A stretch of 24,317 nucleotides of DNA from Pelargonium nanum (lineage: Eukaryota; Streptophyta; Magnoliopsida; Geraniales; Geraniaceae), in contig JAYMTF010001313.1 of assembly GCA_036897485.1 (NCBI GenBank), positions 1-24,317 on the forward strand, read 5' to 3'. The number at the start of each line of letters is the position of its first letter. Position 1 is the stretch's first letter. Both the position numbers and the translations under genes were made by a program. A model generated the notes under the pieces. It did not search any database. It was given only the letters and a program-made list of their open reading frames with translations, and was not told where the DNA came from. Of this stretch, positions 9,058-19,596 are shown piece after piece.

Positions 9058-12000
9058 TCACCTGCCATTTTCCCCATGGTGAAGTAGTGATTCGGTGAGA
9101 ATGGGCAAACCATTCTCACCGTGGGGTTTCTTTATCTTGACCTTGTCCATGCGAGCTTTGCGAACTGCATTCTGGACTTGTTTCTCGTGCTCTTTGAGCA
9201 TTTCCTCAAGGTTACCTCCCGGAGGCATTAATGGTCCAGAGTAATGGATTCGGTTCTTCTTAACATAACCCTGAAGTCACAAGCAAAGGCAAAAGATTAG
9301 AGGTGAAGTCTGGAGACTTAAAATGGAATATAAGACAAGACAATCAAGCCAATTAGAAACAGGTTATAGACTTGTTTGGCTTCCTAACAGTATTGTTTAG
9401 TTATTCAGTATCACTCATTTAGTCCACAGAAGGTACTGTATTGAGCGCCAATTATCAGCTTTTAGTTGAGTTGGTTCTCTAAAAGGCATCAGAGCCTTCA
9501 AGACTTAGAGGTGTCAAGAAGAAAACCTATGCATGGGCCACGTTCAAAGCGATCAACAGCCTTGCACATGAGGGAGAGTGTTAGATTATAAAGTTAACAT
9601 TGGGCTTTCAATTATCAGGTTAACCTTAGTTGGTTCTCTGCAAAAGTAAATTTATAATCTAATACGAAACTTTGTTTTCTTATCCAGCTCTACATCCCTA
9701 GTCGTTGCATTACTACCACTTGGATGAATCTTCGAATTTTTTAGTTTGATTGAGTGAAAGTAGAAAACAACTGTCTAAATTGATTATTTTTCAGATATTT
9801 CCTTACCATTGTAGAACCCTTTCCTGGGAGCTGCTCATCCTTATGCGAAGACTTTTGCCCATTCAACAAATGGTGTGTCCAATCGTGCTTTGCTGATGAC
9901 TCGCCATCATCGAGATGGTTGTATGTTCCATTATAACGCTCCTCTGGCCAGTGAGGATTCATGCTAGTTTCTCTGGCACTCTCAAACCGTGAACTGCCTC
10001 GAAGTGCAACTGAATTGGAAAACTTGGACAATTGAGCTGCCCCCCGATCCATGTAAGATCTCTGTGTTCTTAGTTCTGCACCATTTCTTGAAGAAGAACC
10101 AAATGTCATGGAAGGGATCGCTGTTCCCTTGAATGACTCAGTAGGAAAGCCAGAGCCACCATCCTCGGGATTGTGCTTTTCGCTGATGCTTTTAGGGTTA
10201 GGCTGCCCTTTTCGTTTCTGATCAAGGGGAGGAACAGAGAAAAATAATTACATCATAACTAACGATTAGCACACAATTGCATGAGCATGAGTGGCAGATA
10301 CATCTTAATACGCATTTTATATCCTATGTGTATATTTACAAGGAAGAAATTACCTGTATGGATGCCTGCAACTCAGCATTGGCATCTGGCGCCGGTACAG
10401 CTTTAGATTCCCTTGAAACCCTGTTAGTAGATTCATGTTCACGTCCTTTACCACCAGCTGCTTTTCGCCTGGTCTCAGATAAACATATGGGTATCGTAAG
10501 ACGTAAACCCAGAGAAAACAAAGCGGGAAGAGATAGATTCATTCGTATGAAAGTTGAATAACATATAATTTGGATATGGCTCACCTTCTAGCTTCCTCTT
10601 CTCGAAGCTTGGTGTCAAACTCTTTGCTTGGCGGGTACTTGGGCAAACTTGATGGATCACAAGGAAGAGGTTTTGTCGTGAAAAACTGCAAAAAGAATAA
10701 AATAGCACCTTAGGATTGAGAATGCAGCCTCAAAATCAACAATGTGCAGACATAGAAATGAAATGTTGAATACCCCACATCCCGATAAGGATACCGACAC
10801 TGTCTTGAGAATTTGAGTGACAAAGGAATTGAAGTGAAAGAGAGGAAAATGTGGTCTGAACATTTCATTGGGCAAAGCGGAGTACAAAGTGAATATAAAG
10901 AATGTGGCCTTTCAAGGCTTCTTGGGAGCAGTTAGTACAATGTGCTCTAAAAACTATTTATAGCAGTGCCTAACAAGGAGAGTCCCAATATCCAATCTCT
11001 TATCTTCTCTCCCTCTTTGAGTAAACCAACTTAAATAACAGTAACGGCGTGGGGTCATAGCATCAAATGCAATTAAATTTTGTAATGGCCAACTCTTGGA
11101 AAGAAACCCATTGCATGTTTTCACCTATTCCAGAGATTATATTAATTATGACGGAGAGCTTATTACTACTTAGTATTACCCGATGTATGTTCTGAGTACA
11201 AAGTTCAAACACCAATCAGCAGATGTCAGATTTCTACGAATGGTGATATGTTAAAAACATAGCCGTGGGTTAATATATTGTGTGGGGTTCCACATTCACA
11301 GTTCTTGAGGAAAAAAGCAAAAACAAAACCAGAGTTTTGTCACAAAGGCCACAACCCAAAAATCATAACGAAATGAAATGCAAAATCCGAAACAAAAAAA
11401 ACAACATAAATATAAGATTTACCTCGCTTTGAAGTGCTGAAGAAGCTGATCCACGGCAATCAGGTTCTACTGCAAGAAGGGTATCCAAAAGGGTTAAAGA
11501 TGATGAAGGGAAGTCCTTATATGTGTCAGCAAAGCATCGCTTGTAAGGATGTTGAGGCTTGAAAATGGTTGCATGTGGTAATTTGGATTTTTTCCAGTAC
11601 TCTTCAGAAGGAGAGCCACAAAGTTTGAAGATCTTATGCAGTTGCTCAACCTATTAAGGATAGATAATGAGATCTAGGAAGCTGATCAAATTGAATCACT
11701 CAACAACTTAAAATAAAATTCAAGAACTAAAAAAATTGAAGCTATAAATTCTTACCTCTGTTCTTCCAGGCATGATAGGCTTCCCGGCAAACAGTTCTGC
11801 AAGAATGCAACCTGCACTCCACAGATCCACAGCAATTCCATAATCTGTAGCACCAAGTAAAAGCTCAGGAGGTCGATACCACAGAGTAACAACACGACTT
11901 GTAAGAGGTTGCCTCTGGCGTGAACCAAAAAATGTTGCCAGACCAAAATCGCCAATCTTGAGATTGCCATTGTTGTCAATCAGAAGATTTGCACCTTTAA

Positions 12001-13632
12001 TATCACGATGCAGAACCCCATGACTGTGACAGTATGCAAGTCCACGAAGTAGCTGTTGCATATAACATTTAATCTGCAGGTGCAAGACATGAATTAGTTA
12101 CATATATAAATATATGAACAGCTCGCTTTAGAAGAAAATACATAAACTAAGAATGGAGAATAAAGAAATTATCCTTATTATAGCTAATGCAAATTGCACA
12201 CTATCAACCAACTCAAGCATTTACAGCCAATTTTTTTTTCTTTTTCTAAAAGAAAGAGAACTCCCACTAGAGTCCAGAAGTATTCAATATATTACATTTT
12301 TCTGACAATAAAAATGGTTTCCAGAGGGCAGGAAAGGACCAAATAAAAAAAAGGTTAATCTACATAGCCATTTCAGAAAACTACTCCATGAAGTCTAACG
12401 ATCCAAACACTTTTTAGTTTATACTGAGAGGAGATAGACAGATACCTGGGCTTCAGACAACTTAACCCCAGGAGTTGATGCAAGCCCGGCAAGATCATGA
12501 TCCATATACTCAAAAACTAGATATAAACTACTGGAGCCTCTTGAAGTGATCAGACCTTCGAGCTTCATGACATTGGGGTGATCAAGCCGGCGCAAGATAA
12601 TGATTTCTCTTGCCATAAAACGGACACTTTCCGGATCCATAGTAGCAAACCGCACCTTCTTCAATGCAACTAATTTGTTAGTTTCCAGATCACGGGCTCT
12701 GTAAACGCTACTGTAGGTTCCTTGACCAATCTGCATCATCAGCTTAATAGTTACTATCAGGAAAAGAGGAAGATGACTGAGTCATAACTGTATGCAATCA
12801 TTTAACAAAAGACAACTCAATTGTAAAGGCTATCCATTTTCTTAGTCTAGAAAGCTCATTGGAGACACCTAAGCTAGATCTTAATACAGAAGAGGCTTTC
12901 ATCCTGCTCTACTTGCTGCTTTGACTTACCCTTCAACTCAACCAATAAGAAAAACATTCAAAGGCCATTTTGGGCTAGAATGAATTCTAACTGATGAAAC
13001 TTCTCTCGGTGAAACCAAACATCATAATATGCATAACTCTTAACAAATAAACACAGCCAATGCATACAATTGTACATCTCTAACAAGCTTAAATTTAACT
13101 GACTTCCTTGAAATCCAAAGCTGTAAATGAGTTATGAAATGTGAAGTATAAAACTGACCTTGTCCAACTTCTCAAATGAGTCTGCCTTTCGAGGAACCCA
13201 TCCATTGATTGCATCTCCTGCCACTGCGGTCAGCCAGGAAGGCCAACCAGCAGCCACTTGTACTCCTTTTTCCCCACTCGGCATACCTACTAACCTAGGA
13301 GAGTTAAGTTGTATCTGCCCCACTCGTTCCCGAGCATCCATTGTTGGTCGTCTTTGAAGCTCCTGTTCAGTGGATTTTGCAATAAACTCTGCTTTCTTCT
13401 CCCCCTCATCTGTTGATATTGGAATGAACCCAACATTTTCCTCCACAGGCTGATCCGATATCAACCTGACAGTGACATCATTACCACTCTGAAAATCCTC
13501 TACCACAGCTTCCTCCATCCTAGAGGAAGGACCTAACCATTTTGAAGCCTTACTTGATTTTACTATTTTGTCTCTCTCATGATTCTCTAAATGCTCATTT
13601 AATCGAGTTCCTTTAGAGCAACCGCAACCCAT
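9058..13632 (-). CDS. CDK-like Ser/Thr protein kinase, N-myristoylated (At1g09600/IBS1-like family)
   Basis: Rebuilt from eight coding exons on the - strand: 13632-13159, 12730-12446, 12073-11756, 11650-11423, 10685-10585, 10468-10354, 10217-9807 and 9270-9058. All junctions are GT-AG; only the exon 5/6 junction splits a codon. The product is 714 residues. It begins MGCGCSKG: Gly2 for N-myristoylation, with Cys3 and Cys5 as likely palmitoylation sites, implying membrane attachment. An in-frame TGA at 13660-13662 confirms this start. The kinase domain starts at about 153: IGQGTYSSV at 159-167, Lys182 in VALKK, Glu200 in a DPESVRFMAREI helix (the PSTAIRE position), HRDIKGAN at 275-282, DFG at 295-297 and WYRPPELLLG. 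About 240 basic, Ser-rich residues follow, with the family motif IHYSGPLMPPGGNLEEML near the C terminus. All catalytic residues are present. Substrates and cyclin partner are unknown. It follows GXM in the same order as in Arabidopsis. Confidence 0.93.
9449..9642 (+). mobile_element. Decayed miniature LTR retrotransposon (TRIM-like) in kinase intron 7
   Basis: Two related repeats flank a short centre. The left one (9449-9480) reads CAATTATCAGC...AGTTGGTTCTCT. The right one (9579-9642) starts TGTTAGATTATAAAG, contains CAATTATCAGG and AGTTGGTTCTCT, and ends in CA. Just after the left repeat, AGGCATCAGAGC (9485-9495) matches the plant initiator-Met primer-binding site TGGTATCAGAGC at 10 of 12 positions. 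AGGGAGAG at 9571-9578 fits a polypurine tract before the TG of the right repeat. The centre is about 100 bases without coding capacity, as in TRIM elements. It lies antisense to the kinase gene. The left repeat's outer edge is unclear. Confidence 0.6.
10686..11422 (-). other. Intron 4 of the kinase gene
   Basis: 737 bases between the exon ending SALQSE and the exon starting FFTTKPLP. The donor is GAG|GTAAATC and the acceptor TTTTTGCAG. Short open frames in it lack motifs. Nothing else was recognised. Confidence 0.7.
12074..12445 (-). other. Intron 2 of the kinase gene
   Basis: 372 bases, donor CAG|GTATCTG, acceptor CACCTGCAG. It interrupts the kinase domain between LSEAQ and IKCYMQQL, a phase-0 junction. 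No other feature was seen. Confidence 0.75.
12731..13158 (-). other. Intron 1 (coding) of the kinase gene
   Basis: 428 bases, donor GACAAG|GTCAGTTT, acceptor ATGATGCAG|ATTGG. It separates the membrane-anchored N-terminal region from the kinase domain exactly before the glycine loop, in phase 0. No other feature was seen. Confidence 0.75.
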
Positions 13633-14560
13633 AATTCCAGTCAGGAAATCAACAGACACTCAGTCTAAAGCTAAAATTCAGTTCCTTTACTGTGCTATAA
13701 AGCCAAAGTATTAAATCAACAGCCCTAAGGAAGCTCAGATTGCTTCAAGCTAAAAACCAGAAACCCTGAAGCTCACTGAGCTCTAAGCTCTAAGCTCTAA
13801 GCCTCTAGCTAAATAACTAGTATGTAAATCAAAGAAAAGTAACCAACTTTGAATCCTCTCCAATTGAAGACAGAGAGCAGATCTCCAACTGAGCAGAATC
13901 CTAACCATAAAATGTAAATTAAGGAGAACCCGGAAGGCTAATTTGCCAATCTAAGAGAACCCAGATCCCCAAATCAGAAGAAATCCACAAAATCGGGTTA
14001 ACGAACCAAAATGTGCTAAATTTCAGGCACTTGATTCACCCGCAAGATCCTCAAAATCTCGAGAAAAAAGCGGAAAAAAAATATCAAATCAACACTCGGA
14101 AACGAAAACGAATCGCGGCTGTGCTCCGAAATTCGAAACGAGGATTGCTGCTGGGCCGCAATGTAAACACACGAATCAGAGAGAACCGATACCTAGACCT
14201 AACTGAAAGACAAATCGAACCAAATAAATAAACAAATTTGGAAATATCTTGAAGGAAACATAAAATTTGTCCGATTCATGAATTTGGAATGACTGTGGAT
14301 TCGACTGCGAAAGAGAGAGAGATTTTCGGATCTGGGTATCGCTGCAATTGCGACCGAACCACCAATTAATTTCTCTGTTTAAAAAAAAAAGCTCTCTGCT
14401 TGTGGCGCAGCAGAGAAGTCAGAACTCAGGAGCGAAGGCTAGAGCATATTCTAGAGTGAGAAAGTGAAGGAATGTGTGTTGAGGTTTTAGAGAGAGAAAG
14501 CGAGGGAGTGAACAGAGAAGACGCGCGTGCACGAAACACGGCTCTTCCTCGTCGTGTCAA
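13633..14560 (-). other. 5' leader and proximal promoter region of the kinase gene
   Basis: On the - strand this region is CT-rich (GA-rich on the + strand at about 14310-14330 and 14490-14510), typical of plant leaders. A leader intron is possible: donor TAG|GTATCGG at about 14193 and acceptor TATAGCACAG near 13690. Neither site can be proven. The + strand open frame at 14013-14231 is antisense to the leader and has no recognisable domain. Confidence 0.35.
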
Positions 14561-16104
14561 GGAAGCATAGCAATTAGCAAATTTGCAATTTCTTGCGTTT
14601 TTTGCTTTCTCAACGTCTCAACTACAATACAAATATAATATTTTGCAAATTTACGAGTTGAGAGAGATGGTTCATCACATCTGCTGTAGCTTAGAGACGT
14701 GAACTGCTCAGGTGGAGAGCTGTGGTCGCGCCACGTGGCGATATTGGGTCCCGCCGGAGGGTGGTTTTGTTGACCCCGCGTAATGTTTCTTCTTCTGGTA
14801 CAGACAGATCGTGAGCTTTTACTATGCAACAACTCTACAATACTATGAATTGTTTTGTTTTGTTTTGTGTTGTGTTTGTGATGTGCAGTGATGTATTGTT
14901 GTCTTGGATTCTGTTTATTTTCTGAGGATCGTGTATAGTATGGGATGGATGCATGACAGGACGGCACATAATTCTTAAAATAAAATAATAAAAATGAGAG
15001 AGAGAACTTTAAGAAAATATCCAAAATGTGCGTGGTTCGGTAAAATTTCGGGTGGACTCAGATTACGATCTCGGGTATTCGATGAGGCGATTTGTTATCA
15101 CCATATTCGTTTATCATTCGAGTTGAAGGGTTGTTAGTGTTGCTTCTGATAAAAAAAAGACAAAACCTTATTCATGGAGGCAAGATTGTCTGGCATACAG
15201 GATAGATCTCGTATTTATTCTTTTTAAATGAGTCCTTCCTGATAAGCGTGAATAAGGGGGAGTTTTGGCGAACTTGTGTGCAAGTATATGAGGTGGTCTC
15301 GGGCGAAAAGGAGTAATAGGCACAAATTAGTAATTTTGTTTAGTAGATAAGAGTAGAGTGAGGAAGAGAAAGTTGGAGTGGAGAGAAACTATTTGGGATT
15401 TTTCGATATTAATCAATCAAATGAGCAATAAGGTTATCAGTTTCGTAAAAGAGAAGGTTCGGCGGAAATCTAGTGGATGGAATAGAAAATTGTTGTCGAT
15501 TGCGAGAAATTGTGAAAATAAATTACGGTAAAAACGGTAGCTCAAAGCAATGCCAAATTATGGTTGGTTTAAGAATAATCATTTGTTCAAATGTCATCTC
15601 AACACTAAATAATTCACGTGCACGATTTAATATATAGTAGAAAAATGTTGCATGTTATTAATTATAAACATCATATGTGGTATTTTATACTTTCATCATA
15701 TTATTGAGTGTTATGCACTAAGAAATATAAGGATGTATATTATTGCATATGCAACCACCAACAAGAATCAAATAATGATATTAGGCATAGAGCTAGGTCC
15801 ATTAAAGTATGCTGCTTGACGTGCCAACCATAGCTAGCTGCATATTTAGAGCCGACAATTTGGAACTTAACTCGCAAAACGCTGAAAATTCGATCCGACC
15901 AGCTTTAAGAAATATAAAATTCATGACAATTTTTAGATCATATCTATTGAAGACAATTCCGTAAGACTCCGTAAATTGTAATCTTAAAAATGAAACTTTA
16001 TCCGTTCCACAGCCCGAAACTCAAACGAACCGACTCTTTTTTGTATTTGGATTCGGGTTAGACTTTATCAACCCGAACCTGAACCTGACCTATCTAAGAA
16101 AATA
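14561..16104. other. Intergenic region between the divergent kinase and seven-pass genes
   Basis: AT-rich DNA with no supported gene. A 155-codon - strand open frame at 14557-15024 is low-complexity and has no domain. A second ACGT element, TTCACGTGCACG, is near 15613. Just left of the hAT element, about 16010-16090 contains CGGGTTAGAC...AACCCGAACCTGAACC, a repeat-like GC-biased patch probably left by another element. Confidence 0.4.
14730..14739. promoter_or_regulatory. Palindromic G-box GCCACGTGGC upstream of the kinase gene
   Basis: A perfect 10-base palindrome with the CACGTG core and GC flanks, the preferred context for bZIP (GBF/ABF) and some bHLH factors. It lies roughly 200 bases upstream of the likely kinase transcription start on the - strand. 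Light or abscisic-acid control would be an inference only. Confidence 0.5.
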
Positions 16105-16394
16105 TGTGGGGCTAGGGCTGTTCATTTGGCCCGGACCGATTTGACCCGTTTGACCCGGTTTTCTCTTTTTTAGTTTTTTGTTTAAAATAATCATATTAAT
16201 CATATCGAACCTAACCTAAATTTAATTTCCGGGCCGGGTCCGGGCACATCCGGGGTTGACCCGGACAGGACCGGATAGAGGATAAATGTGGCAGCCCAGA
16301 CTGTATCCCGGACGGGTCCTATCCGGGCCGGGTCCGGGTGTGGTCTGGCCGGGTTTCCGGGTCATGGCAAAAATTGAACAACCCTATGTGGGGC
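16105..16394. mobile_element. Non-autonomous hAT-type element (MITE), with target duplication
   Basis: The element spans 16113-16386 (274 bp). Its ends are TAGGGCTGTTCA and TGAACAACCCTA, inverted repeats matching at 11 of 12 bases. It is flanked on both sides by TGTGGGGC (16105-16112 and 16387-16394), an intact 8-bp target duplication as made by hAT transposases. Inside are many CCGGG/GACCCGG subterminal motifs, including CCGGGCCGGGTCCGGG twice (16229-16244, 16323-16338). There is no coding capacity. Intact flanks and few end mismatches suggest a fairly recent insertion, in the distal promoter of the seven-pass gene. Confidence 0.8.
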
Positions 16395-16427
16395 TCTACA
16401 TTGATGGCCATGGACTACCTGTTCGAT

Positions 16428-16454
16428 TGGGCCTGGGGGTCGCATCGAGGCCCA
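16428..16454 (+). promoter_or_regulatory. Two site II motifs upstream of the seven-pass gene
   Basis: TGGGCC at 16428-16433 and GGCCCA (same motif, other strand) at 16449-16454 lie about 300 bases before the likely leader of the seven-pass membrane protein gene. They are TCP-type sites by sequence. They lie immediately beyond the hAT insertion, which has therefore pushed more distal promoter sequence about 280 bases away. Confidence 0.4.
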
Positions 16455-16739
16455 AGGTTTAGTGAGTGTGTGTAATGAATGGTGGTTGGGATCTGACGCG
16501 AACCAAACGAAGGTTTCGTTTTCGTTAAACTGATTCAGGATAGCACCTAATTCTAGAACAGTGTAAACTACCTCCACTCAGCCAAACAGGAGTCTAGCGA
16601 ACATAGGACTCTGCCGTTAACGCCGCCAGAGGGGATGCCACCTAGATTCGGATAAACCCGAACCAACCACCTTCGAGAACCGAGCCTAGTGCTTCGGACG
16701 ACACAGCTGGAGACAGCCTGTCACCAACAAAGTCCCACT

Positions 16740-16903
16740 CACCTATTCCCCTAACTACGTTCCTCTCTCTCTCTCCCTCGCTCGTGTCTGTTGTCTCTGG
16801 TTCTTCCCTTTCTTCTCCTTCTCTGCGAGCTAGGGTTTTCTGATCTTCTCTCGCGCCTCGCAGATTCGTCGCCGGAGCTCACCAGATCAAGATTCTCGGC
16901 TTT
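16740..16903 (+). other. 5'UTR exon of the seven-pass membrane protein gene, with telo-box
   Basis: A CT-rich stretch (CTCTCTCTCTCCCTCGCTC and similar) typical of plant leaders, ending at the donor CTTT|GTAAGC at 16903/16904. It contains TAGGGTTT (16831-16838), the reverse of the telo-box AAACCCTA found near starts of many housekeeping plant genes. The transcription start is placed only roughly, from base composition. Confidence 0.5.
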
Positions 16904-18057
16904 GTAAGCTCTCTTTTGATCCACCAATTCCTCATTTTGGTCGTGGTTATGGTTACTTTGTTTGAAGCGAGCGCTTATATATAGTTTTTGTGGCTGTGCC
17001 TTGCTTTTTTGCTATTTCGTTGGGATTTTTCATGGCATTATCAACTGTGCATGTTTTAGGCTCTCAATTTGTATGTTTATTCTGTTTAATTTGATGCTTC
17101 TTAGAGTTGATTTTGGGGGTTTTAACTTATTTTGTTCTTTCGTACAATGTTGTCAAGTATTTTCGTTATTAACTGGCGTTAACTGATGCTATTAGGCTTG
17201 CTACTGTGTTTTATTAGCAGTGTATGTTGTGCTTGAAATTATGATTCTTTTTTGTTCTGAAATTATTTTTGTACCTATATTTGATTTGGAATTCTTAGAT
17301 TTGAAGAGTTGGCTAGTGTAAGGACACATGTTATGCCCTTTTGTCTTTCTTTAGTGCTTTGTTATTCTCAGAATGGAGTAGGAAAGGCTATTATGAAATT
17401 TTAATTATTATTGTGTAGGAAAATATGACCTGTTTTGCTTGATTCTTTATTGTTATCATCTTTAGGATGAACATCGGATCATGTCCATCTCCTTGCAATT
17501 TACAATACTACATTCAAAATTAATGTTGCACATGATACATAGTGTGTGTTGAGCCTAATTTCCGAAACTACATCTCCTGTGAAATATATCATTAGACTAG
17601 TCTCTAGAGTTTAAATGTTTGTGTAGTTATTAGAAAACGCAAAGCCAATTTCCTGAGCCATAAATTGGTTACTGAATGACATGTAAAAATAGACTTCAAA
17701 AGCCAACGATAGCTAGTGATTCAAAGCTGCAAAACTTTTCTTAATACTGAACATATCTCTGATGTGTAGACCTTGTAATCAGAACATATTGAATACGTAA
17801 CTGAGTAAATCATAATATATTTACTGTTGGCCAACCCTAGGTTGCACAAATTAGTTACATTGGATTGAAAAAGTTTGATCTTTAACCATATGAAATTCAG
17901 TAGAACTTTCTGATGTACCATTTCTTTTGATTAGTAACAGTGTTCATGCTCTAAATTTCATTTGTCTAAGCATTTATCATCGACTTCATTGGGTTCTACG
18001 ATTCTGATGTTATTTTCTCTCTTCCCTTATGGTTTGGTTTGTTTTTATCTGTCTTAG
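16904..18057 (+). other. 5'UTR intron of the seven-pass membrane protein gene
   Basis: 1154 bases, T-rich, donor GTAAGC at 16904 and acceptor TTTTTATCTGTCTTAG ending at 18057. No coding capacity or repeat was recognised inside. An alternative acceptor GTGTGTGCAG at about 18332 would remove most of the upstream ORFs, so the leader may exist in two forms. Confidence 0.55.
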
Positions 18058-18142
18058 GTGGCTGTGGTGGAACACAGAACCTAAAGCGCCAACAGGAAGG
18101 AACTTTTTTCTGATCTGTGGGCTTGAACTAGAACTGAACATA

Positions 18143-18503
18143 ATGAAAGTCAGTTTTGGATCGGGTGATGTATGAAATACATGTTTTCTGCCCAACTTTC
18201 TAAAAATGGGAAAGTTGCTGGTCTGTCTTTGGAGATGAATATTTTTTGGTATTCTGGGTGAAGATAATCATCCTCTAACTTATATTGGAAGCTTCTGCCC
18301 TTCTCATCAATACTGAGTGGGAAGTGTGTGCAGTCAGAGGAATTTTTGTATCCATGCTGGTAGAGAGCATGCGTGGAATCTGTGCTTCGGGTAATGCCCC
18401 TGACGAGAATTGCTGCCGATGCATTCGGTGTGGTGACGATTTGCCTAGTTGCTCTTCTGATTCTTCTCGGTTTTCTGTGCATTGTTTACTCATTTTACTT
18501 TAG
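18143..18503 (+). promoter_or_regulatory. Cluster of upstream ORFs before the seven-pass protein
   Basis: The leader downstream of the acceptor at 18057 has several ATGs before the main start at 18394. They give frames 18143-18175 (10 codons plus stop), 18168-18203 (11 plus stop), 18172-18261 (29 plus stop) and 18354-18503 (49 plus stop). The last contains a second in-frame ATG (18369) and overlaps the start of the main frame in a different phase, so ribosomes that use it cannot reach the main ATG by reinitiation. Such an arrangement predicts strongly reduced or regulated translation. Confidence 0.55.
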
Positions 18504-19596
18504 ATCTCGCATTCGTAGTCAAGGCTATATTCAACTAAGTTATTTTAGTGGTCCTTGGATCATTCGAATCGCATTCATTTTGTTTGCAATCTGGTGGGCT
18601 TTGGGGGAAATCGTTCGGCTAAGTTTGTTGAGACGTGACGGAAGAGTATTGGATGCCCTTAATTGGAAATGGCAGGAAACCGTCTGCAAATGCTACATTG
18701 TTTCAAATATGGGGTTCGCAGAACCATGCATGTTCCTCACCCTTGTGTTTTTGCTCCGAGCACCTTTACAGAAGATGGAATCAGGTATTCTAAGCCGGAA
18801 ATGGAATGCAAAAACAGCAGGTTATATTCTTCTCTATTGCCTTCCAGTGTTTCTTCTTCAGCTCATCATCATCTACATTGGACCCCAACTACACAAGGAT
18901 AAGACTTATCTTCGTAATTTGCCACATTATTTCACGAGCTCAGCTACATCTAGAAATAGTGAGGATATTGCCTTCTGTACATACCCTTTACTGAGTACCA
19001 TTGTCCTTGGGGTTTTCGCTTCTATCCTAACTGCCTACTTGTTTTGGCTTGGAAGGGAGATTTTGAAAACGGTCATCAACAAGGGTCTGCAGAAGAGAGT
19101 TTACACATTAATATTCTCAGTTTCAAGTTTCCTTCCATTAAGGGTTCTTTTCCTTGGTTTATCTGTTTTATCTAAACCCGAGCATTTTCTATTTGAAGCT
19201 TTTGCTTTCTTGGCTTTTCTTGCTCTTTTATGCTGTGCCGGCGTGTGCATTTGCATGCTTGTGTACTGCCCGGTAGCGGATTGTTTGGCCCTGGGCAATC
19301 TCCAGGACTTGGAATCTAGGAGAAGGGAGCTTAGTGGTGATCAGAATGAAACGATTTCTCTAATTGCTAATGAGAGCCATCTCGAGGGAAGTAGTGGAAT
19401 AAGCCCGGGAAGAAACTCAGACACGTCAACAAAGCGTGGATCCATTTCTTTCCGAACTTTAGGAAAAGATGGCCCCTCGACAGGGGCATACGTGGAGCTG
19501 AGCCTTTTTTCTCCTAGCCGGGATGTAACCCCACCAGGGTCACCTCCACTGCTTGGCTGGCCTATGCGCCCTCATACACATGTTCAAGGACCCTGA
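18394..19596 (+). CDS. Seven-pass membrane protein, plant candidate-GPCR type (CAND1-like)
   Basis: A 400-residue protein starting MPLTRIAADAFGVV; the ATG at 18394 is the first in frame, since the codons before it lack another ATG. Seven hydrophobic segments can be seen: about 10-36, 57-77, 105-130 (weaker, Cys-rich), 148-172, 207-230, 243-268 and 275-305. After the last comes a hydrophilic Ser/Gly-rich tail of about 90 residues ending PPGSPPLLGWPMRPHTHVQGP. Conserved-looking motifs include YFSGPWIIRI, FAIWWALGEI, GFAEPCMF and VYCPVADCLALG. I recognise it as resembling the Arabidopsis At1g57680 product (Cand1, named as a candidate G-protein-coupled receptor). Receptor activity is not established by sequence, so the ligand and biochemical role stay unknown. 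The coding part has no introns. It sits between the kinase and cytochrome c. Confidence 0.85.
   Translation: MPLTRIAADAFGVVTICLVALLILLGFLCIVYSFYFRSRIRSQGYIQLSYFSGPWIIRIAFILFAIWWALGEIVRLSLLRRDGRVLDALNWKWQETVCKCYIVSNMGFAEPCMFLTLVFLLRAPLQKMESGILSRKWNAKTAGYILLYCLPVFLLQLIIIYIGPQLHKDKTYLRNLPHYFTSSATSRNSEDIAFCTYPLLSTIVLGVFASILTAYLFWLGREILKTVINKGLQKRVYTLIFSVSSFLPLRVLFLGLSVLSKPEHFLFEAFAFLAFLALLCCAGVCICMLVYCPVADCLALGNLQDLESRRRELSGDQNETISLIANESHLEGSSGISPGRNSDTSTKRGSISFRTLGKDGPSTGAYVELSLFSPSRDVTPPGSPPLLGWPMRPHTHVQGP

Noticed and set aside
13132..13659. A kinase start nine codons upstream of MGCGCSKG
   Set aside because: The upstream codon is GTG, not ATG, and an in-frame TGA comes just before it. The MGCxCS start fits the myristoylated family.
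14557..15024. 155-codon - strand frame in the divergent intergenic region
   Set aside because: Composition is unlike a real protein, no motif is visible and its initiator is unclear; probably a chance open frame.
16104..16395. Reading the 16113-16386 element as Mutator-like with a 10-bp duplication ATGTGGGGCT
   Set aside because: The flanks also allow a 10-bp duplication, but the TAGGG...CCCTA ends with exactly 8 bp fit hAT elements better; the extra A and T can belong to the element ends and flanks by chance.
18373..18393. A longer N terminus for the seven-pass protein (seven extra codons)
   Set aside because: The candidate start at 18373 is GTG. The first in-frame ATG is 18394 and fits the family start MPLT.
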